Below are positions 35,287 to 44,269 of a stretch of 49,826 nt of DNA, in pieces; position 1 is the stretch's first letter, and every line of letters begins with the position of its first letter. The stretch covers positions 1 to 49,826 of the forward strand of contig JAOATF010000112.1 in the NCBI GenBank assembly GCA_030158285.1, read 5' to 3'. Made by a program: the position numbers and the translations under genes. The notes under the pieces are model-generated. The model saw only the letters and a list, made by a program, of their open reading frames with translations. It did not search any database and was not told the DNA's origin. Source of the DNA: Hyphomonadaceae bacterium (GTDB lineage Bacteria > Pseudomonadota > Alphaproteobacteria > Caulobacterales > Hyphomonadaceae).

Positions 35287-35850
35287 CTACCCGCCGCACT
35301 TGCCGTTCGCCCGCCGCGCCAGCGCGCGCGCCGCGTCCAGCATGGTCAGGTCAAACACCGCGCTCGCATGCACCTGCCCGCTGCTGCCAGCGACCAGCTG
35401 CACCTCCAGCTTTTGCGGCCATGCCTTCTGCAGGATCTGCAGCAACTGCTTCCGCCCCTCGCCGGAGTCGGACGCCCGCCATGTCAGCTTCCGTCCGCCA
35501 TCCACCACCGCCTGCACATTCACATCCCGCAGCGATGGCGTCCGCCCTGTCTCCGGATCCGATATCCGCGTGATCGGCACTTCAAGCATGTCGAGCCCGC
35601 CGAGAGACCCATCCGCCTTCAGCGCAAATTCCAGCTCCAGCCCCGGCGACGCAAAGAGGCTCTTGGTCTCCTCATCCGATACGCGCCGATAGACCGCCCA
35701 TGTCGCCGTGCCGCCCTGCGCATCACGTACGACGGTCACTTCGCCAATGTCGCCGGAAACGCTCGCCTCGCAATCCTGCGCAAAGGCCGGCGCACTCATC
35801 CCTCCACTTAAGAGGGAGGCGCACAGCATCAGGGCGACAAGCCGCGTCAT
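35287..35850 (-). CDS. Secreted protein of unknown function
   Basis: The product is 187 residues from ATG 35850, with a signal peptide ending APAFAQ (about 1-24) and a soluble domain with Cys near each end (DCEAS and NGKCGG), probably disulfide-bonded. The body alternates strands and short helices (TWAVYRRVSDEETKSLFASP; TWRASDSGEGRKQLLQILQK). I do not recognise a family. The text upstream in frame (to 35991) is low in logic and probably not translated. It converges on oppC with a 3-bp gap and follows the methyltransferase gene by 49 bp. Confidence 0.75.
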   Translation of the reverse strand: MTRLVALMLCASLLSGGMSAPAFAQDCEASVSGDIGEVTVVRDAQGGTATWAVYRRVSDEETKSLFASPGLELEFALKADGSLGGLDMLEVPITRISDPETGRTPSLRDVNVQAVVDGGRKLTWRASDSGEGRKQLLQILQKAWPQKLEVQLVAGSSGQVHASAVFDLTMLDAARALARRANGKCGG

Positions 35851-35899
35851 GCGCTGACAATACGCCCGGCGCGCCAGCCGGTCCACGACCCGGCGCAGT

Positions 35900-36547
35900 T
35901 CAGCGCTTGCGCGCGACGAGATAGACGCGCGCCTCGGGCTTTGGCTTGGAGCCGTGCCGTGCGCGCTCGAGGATATCGAACCCTGCCGCATTCATCTCCG
36001 CCTCAAGCTGCGAAGACGAAAAAGAGGCGACATACGGCGCCTTGCCGATCGCCTGCATGATCGGAACCACCATCCCGATCATCACACGCGGCAGGAAACC
36101 CAATTCCCCGAGGCATGGCGTCTTGGTGATCAGCAACCCGCCCGGCTTCAGCAACCGGTGCAGCGCCCGCAACATGTCGGGGCGCGCTTTCACCAGATGC
36201 AGGATGTTGAATCCAATCGCGACGTCGAAACTCGCAGACTCGAACGGAGCGTTTTCCGGTATCGCCACGACAAACTCGGCCTTCGATCCACCTTCAGCCG
36301 AAGCCCGGTCGCGTGCGATGACGAGCATCGCCGGTGAAATGTCCGTGGCGACATAGCGGCGGGCATCAGGCGCGAGCTTGATCGCCGTCGTGCCCGTGCC
36401 GCAGCCGAACTCCAGCACCGTCTTTCCTGACAGGTGGTTACGCGTGGCCGCCAGGGTCTGCTCGTAGCCGTCGGGATCGGCCAGGGCGCTGGCGGCGTAT
36501 TTGGCCGCGGCGCGATCCCAGAAACGGGTGTCCTGTTCGAGGCCCAT
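35900..36547 (-). CDS. Class I SAM-dependent methyltransferase
   Basis: The 215-residue Rossmann-fold methyltransferase has motif I VLEFGCGTGTTAIKLAP (about 44-60), the acidic motif II at YVATDIS, and motif post-I FDVAIGFNILHLV. The C-terminal part (SSSQLEAEMNAAGFDIL) matches small UbiE-like proteins. The substrate is unknown. No membrane segment is certain, though RVMIGMVVPIMQAIG is hydrophobic and may touch lipid. It starts at ATG 36547 and stands as a single gene or shares a transcript with the secreted protein that follows. Confidence 0.85.
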   Translation of the reverse strand: MGLEQDTRFWDRAAAKYAASALADPDGYEQTLAATRNHLSGKTVLEFGCGTGTTAIKLAPDARRYVATDISPAMLVIARDRASAEGGSKAEFVVAIPENAPFESASFDVAIGFNILHLVKARPDMLRALHRLLKPGGLLITKTPCLGELGFLPRVMIGMVVPIMQAIGKAPYVASFSSSQLEAEMNAAGFDILERARHGSKPKPEARVYLVARKR

Positions 36548-36617
36548 CAGCGTTCCCCCTCCAGCCTGACTGCGCGCCAGTATGCACGCAATCGGCTGGC
36601 GGGAAAACGCGCGTGGC

Positions 36618-37163
36618 CTAGCTCGCCGCCCGCGCCGGCAGGAACCGGCTGTTCCGCAGCAACGCCGCTGAAACCAGCGAGATCACGACCGCGATCGGGA
36701 ACATCTCCATGAACGTGATCCCCATCCGGATCACAGGATTGGCGTACATCTCCGCGAACGCCTGTCCGTCCTTGGCCACCTGCGCTAGCTTCTCCGCGCT
36801 CGCCCCGTCAGCCTTCGCCTGGTCCAGCGTCATCTGGGTGTACATCGCCGCGAAGTCGAACTTGGTCGCCATCAGCGAAATTTCCCACGCGATCACCCAG
36901 CCAAGGCTGGCCACCGCGCCAATCCCCAGCCCCACGCCCAGCGCCGGCAGGAACTTGATCACCCCACCCAGCACCTTGTCGCGATAATGCTTCACCCCGA
37001 GGAACACCCCCGTCAGCGCCAGCAGCATCGTCGTATAGCCGATAAGCGCGCCATTCTCGGGCATCTCCCCGGCGCTGACGTCGAACGTGAGCATCCCCCA
37101 CAGCATCGGCGCCCCGACGATCACCCCGCCGATGATCCCGTAGAGAAGAATGATCCTGAGCAT
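36618..37163 (-). CDS. DUF4199-domain membrane protein
   Basis: A 181-residue inner-membrane protein with four hydrophobic segments (about 2-22, 33-50, 60-85 and 150-172) and an amphipathic loop between the third and fourth (KFDFAAMYTQMTLDQAKADG). This layout and the GVFLGVKHYRDKVLGG motif are those of DUF4199. ATG 37163 follows GGGAGG; upstream in-frame text contains a tandem repeat and is probably not translated. It follows a membrane-anchored LuxR regulator gene on the same strand (137 bp apart), an arrangement I believe recurs for this family. Function is unknown. Confidence 0.85.
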   Translation of the reverse strand: MLRIILLYGIIGGVIVGAPMLWGMLTFDVSAGEMPENGALIGYTTMLLALTGVFLGVKHYRDKVLGGVIKFLPALGVGLGIGAVASLGWVIAWEISLMATKFDFAAMYTQMTLDQAKADGASAEKLAQVAKDGQAFAEMYANPVIRMGITFMEMFPIAVVISLVSAALLRNSRFLPARAAS

Positions 37164-37183
37164 GCCTGCCTCCCGTATTCGTG

Positions 37184-37213
37184 CCTGAACCTGCACGACC
37201 TGAACCTGCAGGA
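37184..37213. repeat. 15-bp tandem duplication
   Basis: CCTGAACCTGCACGA (37184-37198) is followed directly by CCTGAACCTGCAGGA (37199-37213), matching at 14 of 15 bases. It lies in the 5' leader of the DUF4199 gene, about 20 bases before its start. Confidence 0.6.
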
Positions 37214-37300
37214 ACTCAGGCGCGCCGTCGCCGCCCCACGCAATCGCCCGAAAGGGTGATCCGCGCATTTTCGCCCGTTTTCCGCGCGTTACATGCAAGG

Positions 37301-37717
37301 TTACTGAAGCATGCCCAGCTCGCGCGCCCGCACGATCGCCGCCGTCCGCCGCGTCACCTCCAGCTTGCCGTACAGCTTGGCCACGTGAGTCTTCACCGTG
37401 TTCGGCGAGACGTTCAGCGCGCTGGCGATCTCCTTGTTCGACCGCCCGGCGGCAAGCAAGCCCAGCACCTCGAACTCGCGCTCGCTGATGCCCAGCGTCT
37501 CGCGCACCCTGTCATTGACGACGAAGCCCCCGGCTGCCGCGCGCCGCGGAAACAGCCGCGACCCGACCCACACCCCCAGCCCGAGGAACGCTGCCGCCAG
37601 CAGGAACAGGTACAACTCGCCGGGATGGGTCCGCACCAGCAGGTTGAATTCGATCCACTTCAGCCCGGCCACGCCTGCCGTCAGTAACGCGCCATACAGC
37701 AGGATCGTCCGCCACAT
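37301..37717 (-). CDS. Membrane-anchored LuxR-type transcriptional regulator
   Basis: The product is 138 residues. Two hydrophobic segments come first (about 2-22 and 34-56), with no receiver or ligand domain. A LuxR/FixJ-type helix-turn-helix follows (ISEREFEVLGLLAAGRSNKE then NVSPNTVKTHVAKLYGKL, about 77-125). It is therefore a DNA-binding domain tethered to the inner membrane, with any sensing done by the membrane part or a partner. The neighbouring DUF4199 membrane protein, on the same strand just downstream, is the obvious candidate. ATG 37717 lies 9 bp after the stop of the preceding gene. Confidence 0.88.
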   Translation of the reverse strand: MWRTILLYGALLTAGVAGLKWIEFNLLVRTHPGELYLFLLAAAFLGLGVWVGSRLFPRRAAAGGFVVNDRVRETLGISEREFEVLGLLAAGRSNKEIASALNVSPNTVKTHVAKLYGKLEVTRRTAAIVRARELGMLQ

Positions 37718-37726
37718 CGCCCGCGC

Positions 37727-38248
37727 CTATTTCACCCGGCGCACGCGGATCGAGCGCCCGCCATTGATCTTCATCATGAAGCTGCCCAGCGACGCCTTGC
37801 GGATCTCCGCCGAGGCCGGCAGCGGTTTCAGGCCAGACACCTTGTCGGTTTCCACTTGCTCCCACACCTGTCCGTTATCCAGCGTGAAGCGATGCCGGTT
37901 ATCGCGCGCCTTCACCGCCTCGACGATCTTCACGTTCACGACATCCGGCTGCCCCGGCGGCGGCGCAACGCCCACGGCAGCGGCCTGCGCCTTCTGGGCC
38001 GCGGCTCCGCCGTCAGCGAAGCCGAAAGACTGCTTCGCCGCAGCCGCCTTCTGCTCGGGCGTAACCACCGTAACGCTGCCCTTTGCCTCGGCCGTCTTCA
38101 GCCCGGCCACCGCCGCGTCAAAACACGCAAGCCGCTCCTGCGCGCCCGCGATTCCGGCGCATGCATACACCTTGGACAACGGCGCCTCTTGGGCAAACGC
38201 ACTGCCAACACAAAGAGCGGAGAGGGCCGTAATCATGAACAAACGCAT
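37727..38248 (-). CDS. Secreted protein of unknown function
   Basis: From ATG 38248 the product is 173 residues with a signal peptide (MRLFMITALSALCVGSAFAQ). Two Cys near the N-terminus in YACAGIAGAQERLACFDAAV resemble the start of a family of small periplasmic proteins with the text 'C..i....RLaCfD'. A helical Ala/Gln linker follows, then a short beta-rich C-terminus (FTLDNGQVWEQVE and FMMKINGGRSIRVRRV) reminiscent of small S1/OB-like domains. The second half matches the common pattern 'l.NGqvW.q......' found in many proteobacterial periplasmic proteins. Function is unknown. It stands 9 bp before the LuxR gene. Confidence 0.75.
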   Translation of the reverse strand: MRLFMITALSALCVGSAFAQEAPLSKVYACAGIAGAQERLACFDAAVAGLKTAEAKGSVTVVTPEQKAAAAKQSFGFADGGAAAQKAQAAAVGVAPPPGQPDVVNVKIVEAVKARDNRHRFTLDNGQVWEQVETDKVSGLKPLPASAEIRKASLGSFMMKINGGRSIRVRRVK

Positions 38249-38384
38249 GCAAGCACCTGACTTCATTCCGGGCCGGGAAGCAAAGCCCTTTCATTCCGGC
38301 GCACTCTGACGCTACTTTCCGCCCAAGGAAAGACGCCGGGCTGCAGGGTCCGGCCAGAGTCAGAAATCCCGCCGGGAGTATTGA

Positions 38385-39983
38385 ATGCGCCTCAGGTTAT
38401 CCTTGTTCGCAACTGCGATCACCGCTGCCCTCATGCTGACGGCCTGCGGTGGAGGCGCCAGCGACGTCTCGGCCGAGCGGTTCACGCGCGGCATCGGCTC
38501 CCAGCCGAAATCGATCGACCCGCAGAAGGCCGAAGGAACCTGGGCCAATGACGTCATCGGCGACATGTTCATCGGCCTTTACACCGAAGACGCGAAATCC
38601 CAGCCCGTTCCCGGCGTGGTCGAAAGCGCCACCACATCCGAAGACGGCCTGACATGGACGTTCAAGCTGAAGCAGACCAAATGGTCCGACGGCGTGCCGC
38701 TCACCGCCAATGATTTCGTCTTCGCCTTCCATCGCCTGTTCGATCCCAAGGAAGCCGAAATTTCCTATTCGTCGATCCAGTACGGCATCAAGAACGGCCG
38801 CGCCGCCAAAGAAGGCCAGGCCCCGCTCGATCAGGTCGGCGTCAAGGCCATCGACGACTACACGCTCGAGATCGCCCTTGAATATCCGATGCCCCACCTG
38901 CCCGGCATCCTGAAGCACTACACCGCCTTCCCGCTGCCCAAGCACGTCATCGAGAAGGTCGGCGACAAGTGGACGAACCCGGAGAACATCGTCGTCAACG
39001 GCCCGTACAAAGTGGTGGAGCTGCGCCAGAACGATTTCATCCGCGCCGTGAAGAACGAGTTGTGGGACGGTTCGAAAGACCTCTGCTTCGGCGAAGTCAT
39101 CTACCTGCCCGTCAACGATCATGACGCCATGGTCCGCCGCGCCATGGCCGGCGAGATCGACATGAACAACTCCTTCCCCTCGGGCCAGCTCGAAGTGACG
39201 GAGAAGAACCTGCCCGGCTGGCCGCGCGTCGCCCCGATGAACGCCACCACCTATGTCGTCACCGATACCAAGCGCGAGCCCTTCAACGACCCGCGCGTCC
39301 GTCAGGCGATCGCCATGGCGATGGACCGCGAACACATCACCAAGAACGTGCTGAAGGGTGGCCAGATCCCCTCCTACAGCTTCGTTCCCACCGGCATCGC
39401 CAACTACACGCCGGCGGACTTCAGCTGGAAGGACCTGCCGCGCGCCGACCGCCTGAAGAAAGCGGCCGAGCTCCTGCAGGAAGCCGGCTACGGCCCCAAC
39501 AAGCCGCTGTCGTTCGAGTATCTCTACCGCTCGACCGGCGACAATCCACGCATCGCGCCGGTGCTGCAGCAGAACTTCAAGGAGATCGCTCCCTGGGTGA
39601 AGCCTGAGATCCGTCGCGTCGAAACCCAGGCGCTCTACGAAATGCTGCGCGCCAAGAACTTCCTCATCGCTGACACCGGCTGGGTCGCCGACTTCAACGA
39701 TGCGTACAACTTCCTGTACCTGCTCGACTCGCGCACCGGCCCGATGAACTACGGCCAGTATACCAACCCTGCCTACGACGCCCTGCTCGACCAGGCGACG
39801 AAGGAGCCCGATGGCGCCAAGCGCGCTGAACTGCTCCACCAGTCGGAAGCCCTGATGCTCAGCGAAACCGCCGTCCTGCCGCTGCTCACCCGCGTCACGC
39901 AGGACATCGTCTCGCCGAAGATCACCGGCTACGAAGACAACGCCGAAGACATCCACCGCACCCGCTACATGTGCCGGAAGTAG
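38385..39983 (+). CDS. oppA: Peptide ABC transporter solute-binding lipoprotein (OppA family)
   Basis: Family 5 extracellular solute-binding protein, 532 residues. It has a lipoprotein signal with lipobox LTAC (Cys21) and the family text RGIGSQPKSIDPQKAEGT, then GLTWTFKLKQTKWSDGVPLT (typical 'ytFkLR.gvkwsdGtplt'). The C-terminal YDALLDQATKEPDGAKR also fits. It binds oligopeptides in OppA-type systems and likely serves the OppBC permease encoded upstream. The ATG at 38385 follows GGGAG six bases upstream. It is on the same strand as oppBC but separated by five minus-strand genes, so it has its own promoter. Confidence 0.9.
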   Translation: MRLRLSLFATAITAALMLTACGGGASDVSAERFTRGIGSQPKSIDPQKAEGTWANDVIGDMFIGLYTEDAKSQPVPGVVESATTSEDGLTWTFKLKQTKWSDGVPLTANDFVFAFHRLFDPKEAEISYSSIQYGIKNGRAAKEGQAPLDQVGVKAIDDYTLEIALEYPMPHLPGILKHYTAFPLPKHVIEKVGDKWTNPENIVVNGPYKVVELRQNDFIRAVKNELWDGSKDLCFGEVIYLPVNDHDAMVRRAMAGEIDMNNSFPSGQLEVTEKNLPGWPRVAPMNATTYVVTDTKREPFNDPRVRQAIAMAMDREHITKNVLKGGQIPSYSFVPTGIANYTPADFSWKDLPRADRLKKAAELLQEAGYGPNKPLSFEYLYRSTGDNPRIAPVLQQNFKEIAPWVKPEIRRVETQALYEMLRAKNFLIADTGWVADFNDAYNFLYLLDSRTGPMNYGQYTNPAYDALLDQATKEPDGAKRAELLHQSEALMLSETAVLPLLTRVTQDIVSPKITGYEDNAEDIHRTRYMCRK

Positions 39984-40036
39984 GACGCACCTGAAGCCAA
40001 AAACGAAAAGCCCCGCCCACGCGAGTCGGTAGCGCC

Positions 40037-40456
40037 ATGGATTACATGATCGTGCAGGAGGAAGCTTGGCCTGAGCAGCTGGCGCAACTCATCATCGAGA
40101 GCGTCGGGCCAACTCAAGAGCCAATCATGCTCTATGCCGAGGACGAAATTGGCCTGGTCATGACGACCAGCGTCATATTCGCCCGAGACGGTCAGCTGCT
40201 ATCGCTGGACTTTGATAAACTCGATCCGATCAGCGTCGTAGTGCAAGAACTCTATGCGCGATTTGGCGGTCCTTCCGGGGACGTTCGAGGCTTGCTTTTC
40301 GTCGTGAAGGGGAACGAGTTCTCGGCCAGCTTCACCTATGCAGATATGATCGACCCCCAGAAAACCAGACACGACCGAGCGCTCGCTCACATACGCGAAG
40401 TGTTCGGTCGTGAATGGGTCCCGCCTGCTAAGTCGGAACAGGGTCAACGCAACTGA
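40037..40456 (+). CDS. Hypothetical protein, possibly an orphan immunity-type protein
   Basis: The 139-residue soluble acidic protein has no signal peptide. The N-terminal half is helical (AWPEQLAQLIIESVGP), followed by strands MLYAEDEIGLVMTTSVIFA, a middle helix (VVVQELYARFGG), and a final unit EFSASFTYADMIDPQKTRHD. That last pattern recalls YezG/DUF600-type immunity proteins ('kF...F.Y.d......'). The match is loose and by eye. Base use is visibly less GC-rich than in the neighbours, consistent with recent gain. No toxin gene is adjacent. The start lacks a clear Shine-Dalgarno sequence. Confidence 0.55.
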   Translation: MDYMIVQEEAWPEQLAQLIIESVGPTQEPIMLYAEDEIGLVMTTSVIFARDGQLLSLDFDKLDPISVVVQELYARFGGPSGDVRGLLFVVKGNEFSASFTYADMIDPQKTRHDRALAHIREVFGREWVPPAKSEQGQRN

Positions 40457-40499
40457 GGACGGGCGATCGTTGTTCGTTGGCGGGCGTTGAGTGAAGCCC

Positions 40500-41318
40500 T
40501 CACGAAACCTGCAGCAATTCCCCCAGCATGTCCTTCACCAGCGCAGCATTGCCGCCCATGTCGTGCCCCGGCATGCGGCTCGTCGCGCGCACATCCACGC
40601 GGCTGCCCGTGCCATCAGGGATCACGCGCACCGCAATGTCGTGCACCAGCTCATACCAGGCCGAGCGATAGGTCGCCTCCATCACCCCGGCTTCCGGATC
40701 AGTGCGCGTCACCGTCCAGCCCATGCGCTCCGCCGCCTTGGCCGCCCCCGCCGTCACCTGCGCCACCGAGCCGGTCATCTTCTGCGGCGCGATGTCGACA
40801 TAGAATTTCGACTGCGCCTCGGCGAAACTCATGCCGCTCCAGCGGCCTTCATGCTCGCCGATCATCGCGTCGTCGCGCACGCGCACGGCATGCGCCTTCT
40901 CGCGCTCCTTCAGCGTCGCCTCGGTGAACGCCACCGGCAGCGCCCAGTCCGTCTGCACATCATGGATCGGCGGCAGGTCCGCGCGCGAGACATTGCGCCC
41001 GAACATGTTGCCCGCCATCACCGCCGCCAGCGCCGTCACCAGCACCGCGACAATCCCCGCCCGCTGCTTCGCGCCCACGAACGCCAGCACGAGGCCAACC
41101 AGCCCCAGCCCCGTCGCCGCCGCAGCCGTCCACATCGCAGCCGCCTGCACCGGCCCCATCGCGGTTGCGAGATCAATGATCCCCATGCGGAACAGCATCG
41201 GGCCCGACACCATGATCAGGCCCGATACGATGATCAGCAGGAGAGCAAGAACGAGCAGGGCAACGCGTGCAAATCCGCCCACGCGCCCGGTCTCTTCCAG
41301 CGTCGACGTCCGTGTCAT
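40500..41318 (-). CDS. DUF1499-domain membrane protein
   Basis: The 272-residue product has three membrane segments (about 17-42, 50-78 and 85-108), then a soluble DUF1499 domain beginning SRADLPPIHDVQTDWALPVA. The domain runs to GNAALVKDMLGEL and includes a conserved Trp-Thr-Val-Thr-Arg-Thr-Asp segment and RVDVRATSRMPGHDMG. Function of the family is not established. Its ATG overlaps the TGA of the acyl-CoA ligase gene by 4 bp, so the two are coupled. Confidence 0.85.
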   Translation of the reverse strand: MTRTSTLEETGRVGGFARVALLVLALLLIIVSGLIMVSGPMLFRMGIIDLATAMGPVQAAAMWTAAAATGLGLVGLVLAFVGAKQRAGIVAVLVTALAAVMAGNMFGRNVSRADLPPIHDVQTDWALPVAFTEATLKEREKAHAVRVRDDAMIGEHEGRWSGMSFAEAQSKFYVDIAPQKMTGSVAQVTAGAAKAAERMGWTVTRTDPEAGVMEATYRSAWYELVHDIAVRVIPDGTGSRVDVRATSRMPGHDMGGNAALVKDMLGELLQVS

Positions 41319-43087
41319 TCAGCCGCCTGGATGGTCGGCAGCTTGTGATCCTTGAACGTCGCGCGCAGGGCCAGCTTGTTGATCTTGCCCGTCGCGCCCA
41401 GCGGGATCTTCTCCACGAACGCCACGTCGTCCGGCATCCACCATTTGGCGATCTTGCCATTGAGGAAGTTGAGGATCTCGTCGCCCGTCGCCGCAGCGCC
41501 CGGCTTCAACTCGATGATCAGCAGCGGACGCTCATCCCACTTCGGATGCGGCAGGCCGATGGCGGCCGCGTTCGCAACGGCCGGGTGGCCAACCGCGAAG
41601 TTCTCGATGTCGATCGAGGAAATCCACTCGCCGCCCGACTTGATGACGTCCTTCGCGCGGTCGGTGATCTGCATGTAGCCATGCTCGTCGAGGTTCGCGA
41701 CGTCGCCCGTGTCGAAGAAGCCCTGATCGTCGAGGATGTTGCCGCCGGCGTTCTTGAAATAGCCCTTGGCCACAGCCGGTCCACGCACAACAAGCCGCCC
41801 CGCCGTCTTGCCGTCACGCGGCAGCAGCGTGCCCTCGTCGTTGATCGTCTTCATCTCGACGCCAAACGGCGCGCGGCCCTGCTTCAGCTTGTAGCGCACC
41901 ACCGTCTCGCGATCCTGCGCCATCACGTTCTCCGTCATCGCGCCGAGCGACCCCAGCGGGCTCATCTCGGTCATGCCCCACGCGTGCACGACTTCCACGT
42001 CGTAGTTTTCCTCGAACGCCCGCAGGATGCGCTCCGGCACAGCCGAACCACCGATCACCACGCGCTTCAGCAGCGGCAGCTTCAGGTTCGCGCCTTCGAG
42101 ATGCTGCAGCAGCATCAGCCACACGGTCGGCACCGCCGCCGTGAACGTGACTTTCTCGTCGTTCAGCAACTGATAGATCGACTCGCCGTCCATCTTCGCG
42201 CCCGGCAGCACCAGCTTCGAACCGACAGCCGGCGCCGAGAACGCAATGCCCCACGCGTTGGCGTGGAACATCGGCACAACCGGCAGAACCGTATCCTTGG
42301 CGCCGATGCCGATTGCGTCATGCTGCATGCCGATCAGCGTGTGCAGCACGTTGGAGCGGTGCGAGTACAGCACGCCCTTCGGATCGCCCGTCGTGCCCGA
42401 GGTGTAGCAGAGCCCGCACGCCGTATCTTCCGGGAAGTCGCCCCACACCACGTCGGTCGATTTGCCCGCGATGTATTCCTCGTACGTCCGCACATTCATC
42501 GTCGTCTGCGGCTTGTGCGCGGCATCGGTCAGCACGACCCAGTGCTTGACGCTCGGCACCTTGTCCTTGATCGCCTCGATGATCGGCTGGAACGTGATGT
42601 CGTAGAACACGTGCGTGTCTTCGGCGTGGTTGATGATCCACGCGATCTGCTCGGGGAACAGGCGCGGGTTCAGCGTGTGCAGCACGGCGCCGATGCACAT
42701 CGTGCCATACCAGGTCTCGATATGGCGGGTTGTGTTCCACGCCAGCGTCGCGATCCGGTCGCCCTTTTGAACACCGTCAGCCAGCAGCGCATTGGAAACC
42801 TGGCGCGACCGGTAATACAGGTCCGCATAGGTCGAGCGCACAATCGGCCCCTCGACGGTGCGGGTCACGATCTCGCGCTGGCCATGGTTCTGGAAAGCGT
42901 GGTCGATCACCTTGTCGACCGTCAGCTTCCAGTCCTGCATCAGGCCGTTCATCGGGCCGCGCGGGATCGCGCTGGCGACCGGCACGGCCGTGGCGACGCC
43001 GGGCGCTACAGGCGCCGCAGCCGGGGCAGGCGCGGCTTTCGCCGGTTCCGCTTTCTTCTCGTCCTTGCCCTTGCCGAATCCAAACAT
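41315..43087 (-). CDS. Fatty-acyl-CoA ligase (AMP-forming, AlkK/medium- to long-chain type)
   Basis: ANL-superfamily adenylating enzyme that activates a carboxylic acid with ATP and CoA. The 590-residue product has the P-loop [16 protein letters not shown], the A5 motif [12 protein letters not shown]7 [15 protein letters not shown] and A10 [13 protein letters not shown] (Lys for adenylation). The text from [18 protein letters not shown] onward follows AlkK-type enzymes. It carries an extra Ala/Pro/Lys-rich N-terminal segment of about 45 residues ([19 protein letters not shown]) that is not part of the fold. ATG 43087 follows GGGAGG 7 bases upstream. Operon with a DUF1499 membrane protein. Chain length cannot be read by eye. 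Confidence 0.92.
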   Translation of the reverse strand: MFGFGKGKDEKKAEPAKAAPAPAAAPVAPGVATAVPVASAIPRGPMNGLMQDWKLTVDKVIDHAFQNHGQREIVTRTVEGPIVRSTYADLYYRSRQVSNALLADGVQKGDRIATLAWNTTRHIETWYGTMCIGAVLHTLNPRLFPEQIAWIINHAEDTHVFYDITFQPIIEAIKDKVPSVKHWVVLTDAAHKPQTTMNVRTYEEYIAGKSTDVVWGDFPEDTACGLCYTSGTTGDPKGVLYSHRSNVLHTLIGMQHDAIGIGAKDTVLPVVPMFHANAWGIAFSAPAVGSKLVLPGAKMDGESIYQLLNDEKVTFTAAVPTVWLMLLQHLEGANLKLPLLKRVVIGGSAVPERILRAFEENYDVEVVHAWGMTEMSPLGSLGAMTENVMAQDRETVVRYKLKQGRAPFGVEMKTINDEGTLLPRDGKTAGRLVVRGPAVAKGYFKNAGGNILDDQGFFDTGDVANLDEHGYMQITDRAKDVIKSGGEWISSIDIENFAVGHPAVANAAAIGLPHPKWDERPLLIIELKPGAAATGDEILNFLNGKIAKWWMPDDVAFVEKIPLGATGKINKLALRATFKDHKLPTIQAAE

Positions 43088-43297
43088 CTCACCGCCTCCC
43101 GTGTGCGCCTTCTTGTGCGCTATAGCCCAATTCTAGACGCCGTCACGTACCCTCGCAATTCCTTCGGCGTTCAGAAGCGCGGGAGCACACGCTGTAATTG
43201 CGGTTATGGCGGCATTTCCCGCTGCGACAGGTTGCACCGCCGCTGGCTGCCCACCCCGTCCTGCGCTACCAAACCCACCGCATCTCCGGGGGATCAC

Positions 43298-44269
43298 ATG
43301 CGCTTCACAGTTCTGGCCGCCACAGCGCTCGCTCTCGCCGCCTGCGGACAGCCCAGCGACCCCACGGCGACGGCTTCCACAGAAGCCCCGGAAACAGCGG
43401 TTTCCGGCCCCGCCGAAACCCCGGCCGCCGAAGCTTCCGCTGCAAAACCCCTCCCGGCCCGCCTCGATTGCCTGCGCGAAACCGGCGGACTGCTCCTGAT
43501 CGGCCATCGCGGCGGCCCGCGCGGCGCTTTCCCCGAAAACGCCATCGAAACCTTCGACCGCACCTTCAAGGCCGGCACCCGCGCCATGGAGGTCGACATC
43601 GCCGAAACGAAGGACGGCAAGCTCGTCCTCATGCACGACGATGAGCTGGATCGCACCACCACCGGCACGGGCCTCGTCGCCGACCACACCCTCGCCGAAA
43701 TCCAGGCCCTGAACCTCCGCGCCGCCGGCAAGGCCACAGACTTCCACGCCCCCACGCTCGAAGCCGCGCTGGACTGGGCCGTGAAGACCGGCGCCTTCCT
43801 CGAACTCGACAAGAAGCGCTCCGCCTCCTACGCGCCGATCATCGCCGCCGTCCGCGCCGCGAAGGCCGAGAACAACGTCCTCCTCATCACCTACACCGAC
43901 GATCAGGCTGTCGAGGTCCACAAGCTCGCCCCCGAACTCGTCATCACCGCGACCATCAACACCGTCGGCGAGTTCGACAGCCTCGTCGCACGCGGCGTGA
44001 AGCCTGAGCGCCTGCTGGCCTGGACCGGCGTCACCGAATCCCGCCCGGCACTCTGGAAAGCGCTGTCCGCGCGCGGCATCGAAAGCGTCTTCGGAACCAC
44101 CGGCCCGCGCGACATCGCCTTCGACACGCTCTACTGGAACGACGGCAACGGCGCTGAATACAACGCCCTCGCCGCCGACGGCCTCGCCATCCTCGTCACC
44201 GGCCTCACCGACAAGACCAGCCGCCAGCTCGGTAAGGAACTCGACAAGGGCAAAGCCTGCGGGTTCTGA
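43298..44269 (+). CDS. Glycerophosphodiester phosphodiesterase lipoprotein
   Basis: Hydrolyses glycerophosphodiesters to glycerol-3-phosphate and an alcohol. From ATG 43298 (GGGGGA upstream) the 323-residue product has a lipobox LAAC (Cys16) and a short Ala/Thr/Glu linker. The TIM barrel follows with LLIGHRGGPRGAFPENAIET (catalytic His-Arg and metal Glu), EVDIAETKDGKLVLMHDDEL (Glu-Asp and second His), and FLELDKKR. These fit the GDPD family. The reading frame is open for 2 kb upstream but only as antisense to the ligase. Location is periplasmic or outer membrane. The 618-bp gap after it leads to pckG. Confidence 0.92.
   Translation: MRFTVLAATALALAACGQPSDPTATASTEAPETAVSGPAETPAAEASAAKPLPARLDCLRETGGLLLIGHRGGPRGAFPENAIETFDRTFKAGTRAMEVDIAETKDGKLVLMHDDELDRTTTGTGLVADHTLAEIQALNLRAAGKATDFHAPTLEAALDWAVKTGAFLELDKKRSASYAPIIAAVRAAKAENNVLLITYTDDQAVEVHKLAPELVITATINTVGEFDSLVARGVKPERLLAWTGVTESRPALWKALSARGIESVFGTTGPRDIAFDTLYWNDGNGAEYNALAADGLAILVTGLTDKTSRQLGKELDKGKACGF

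Noticed and set aside
41267-43297. Long upstream extension of the GDPD frame
   Set aside because: It is antisense to the ligase gene; the true GDPD start at 43298 has a ribosome site and a lipobox.
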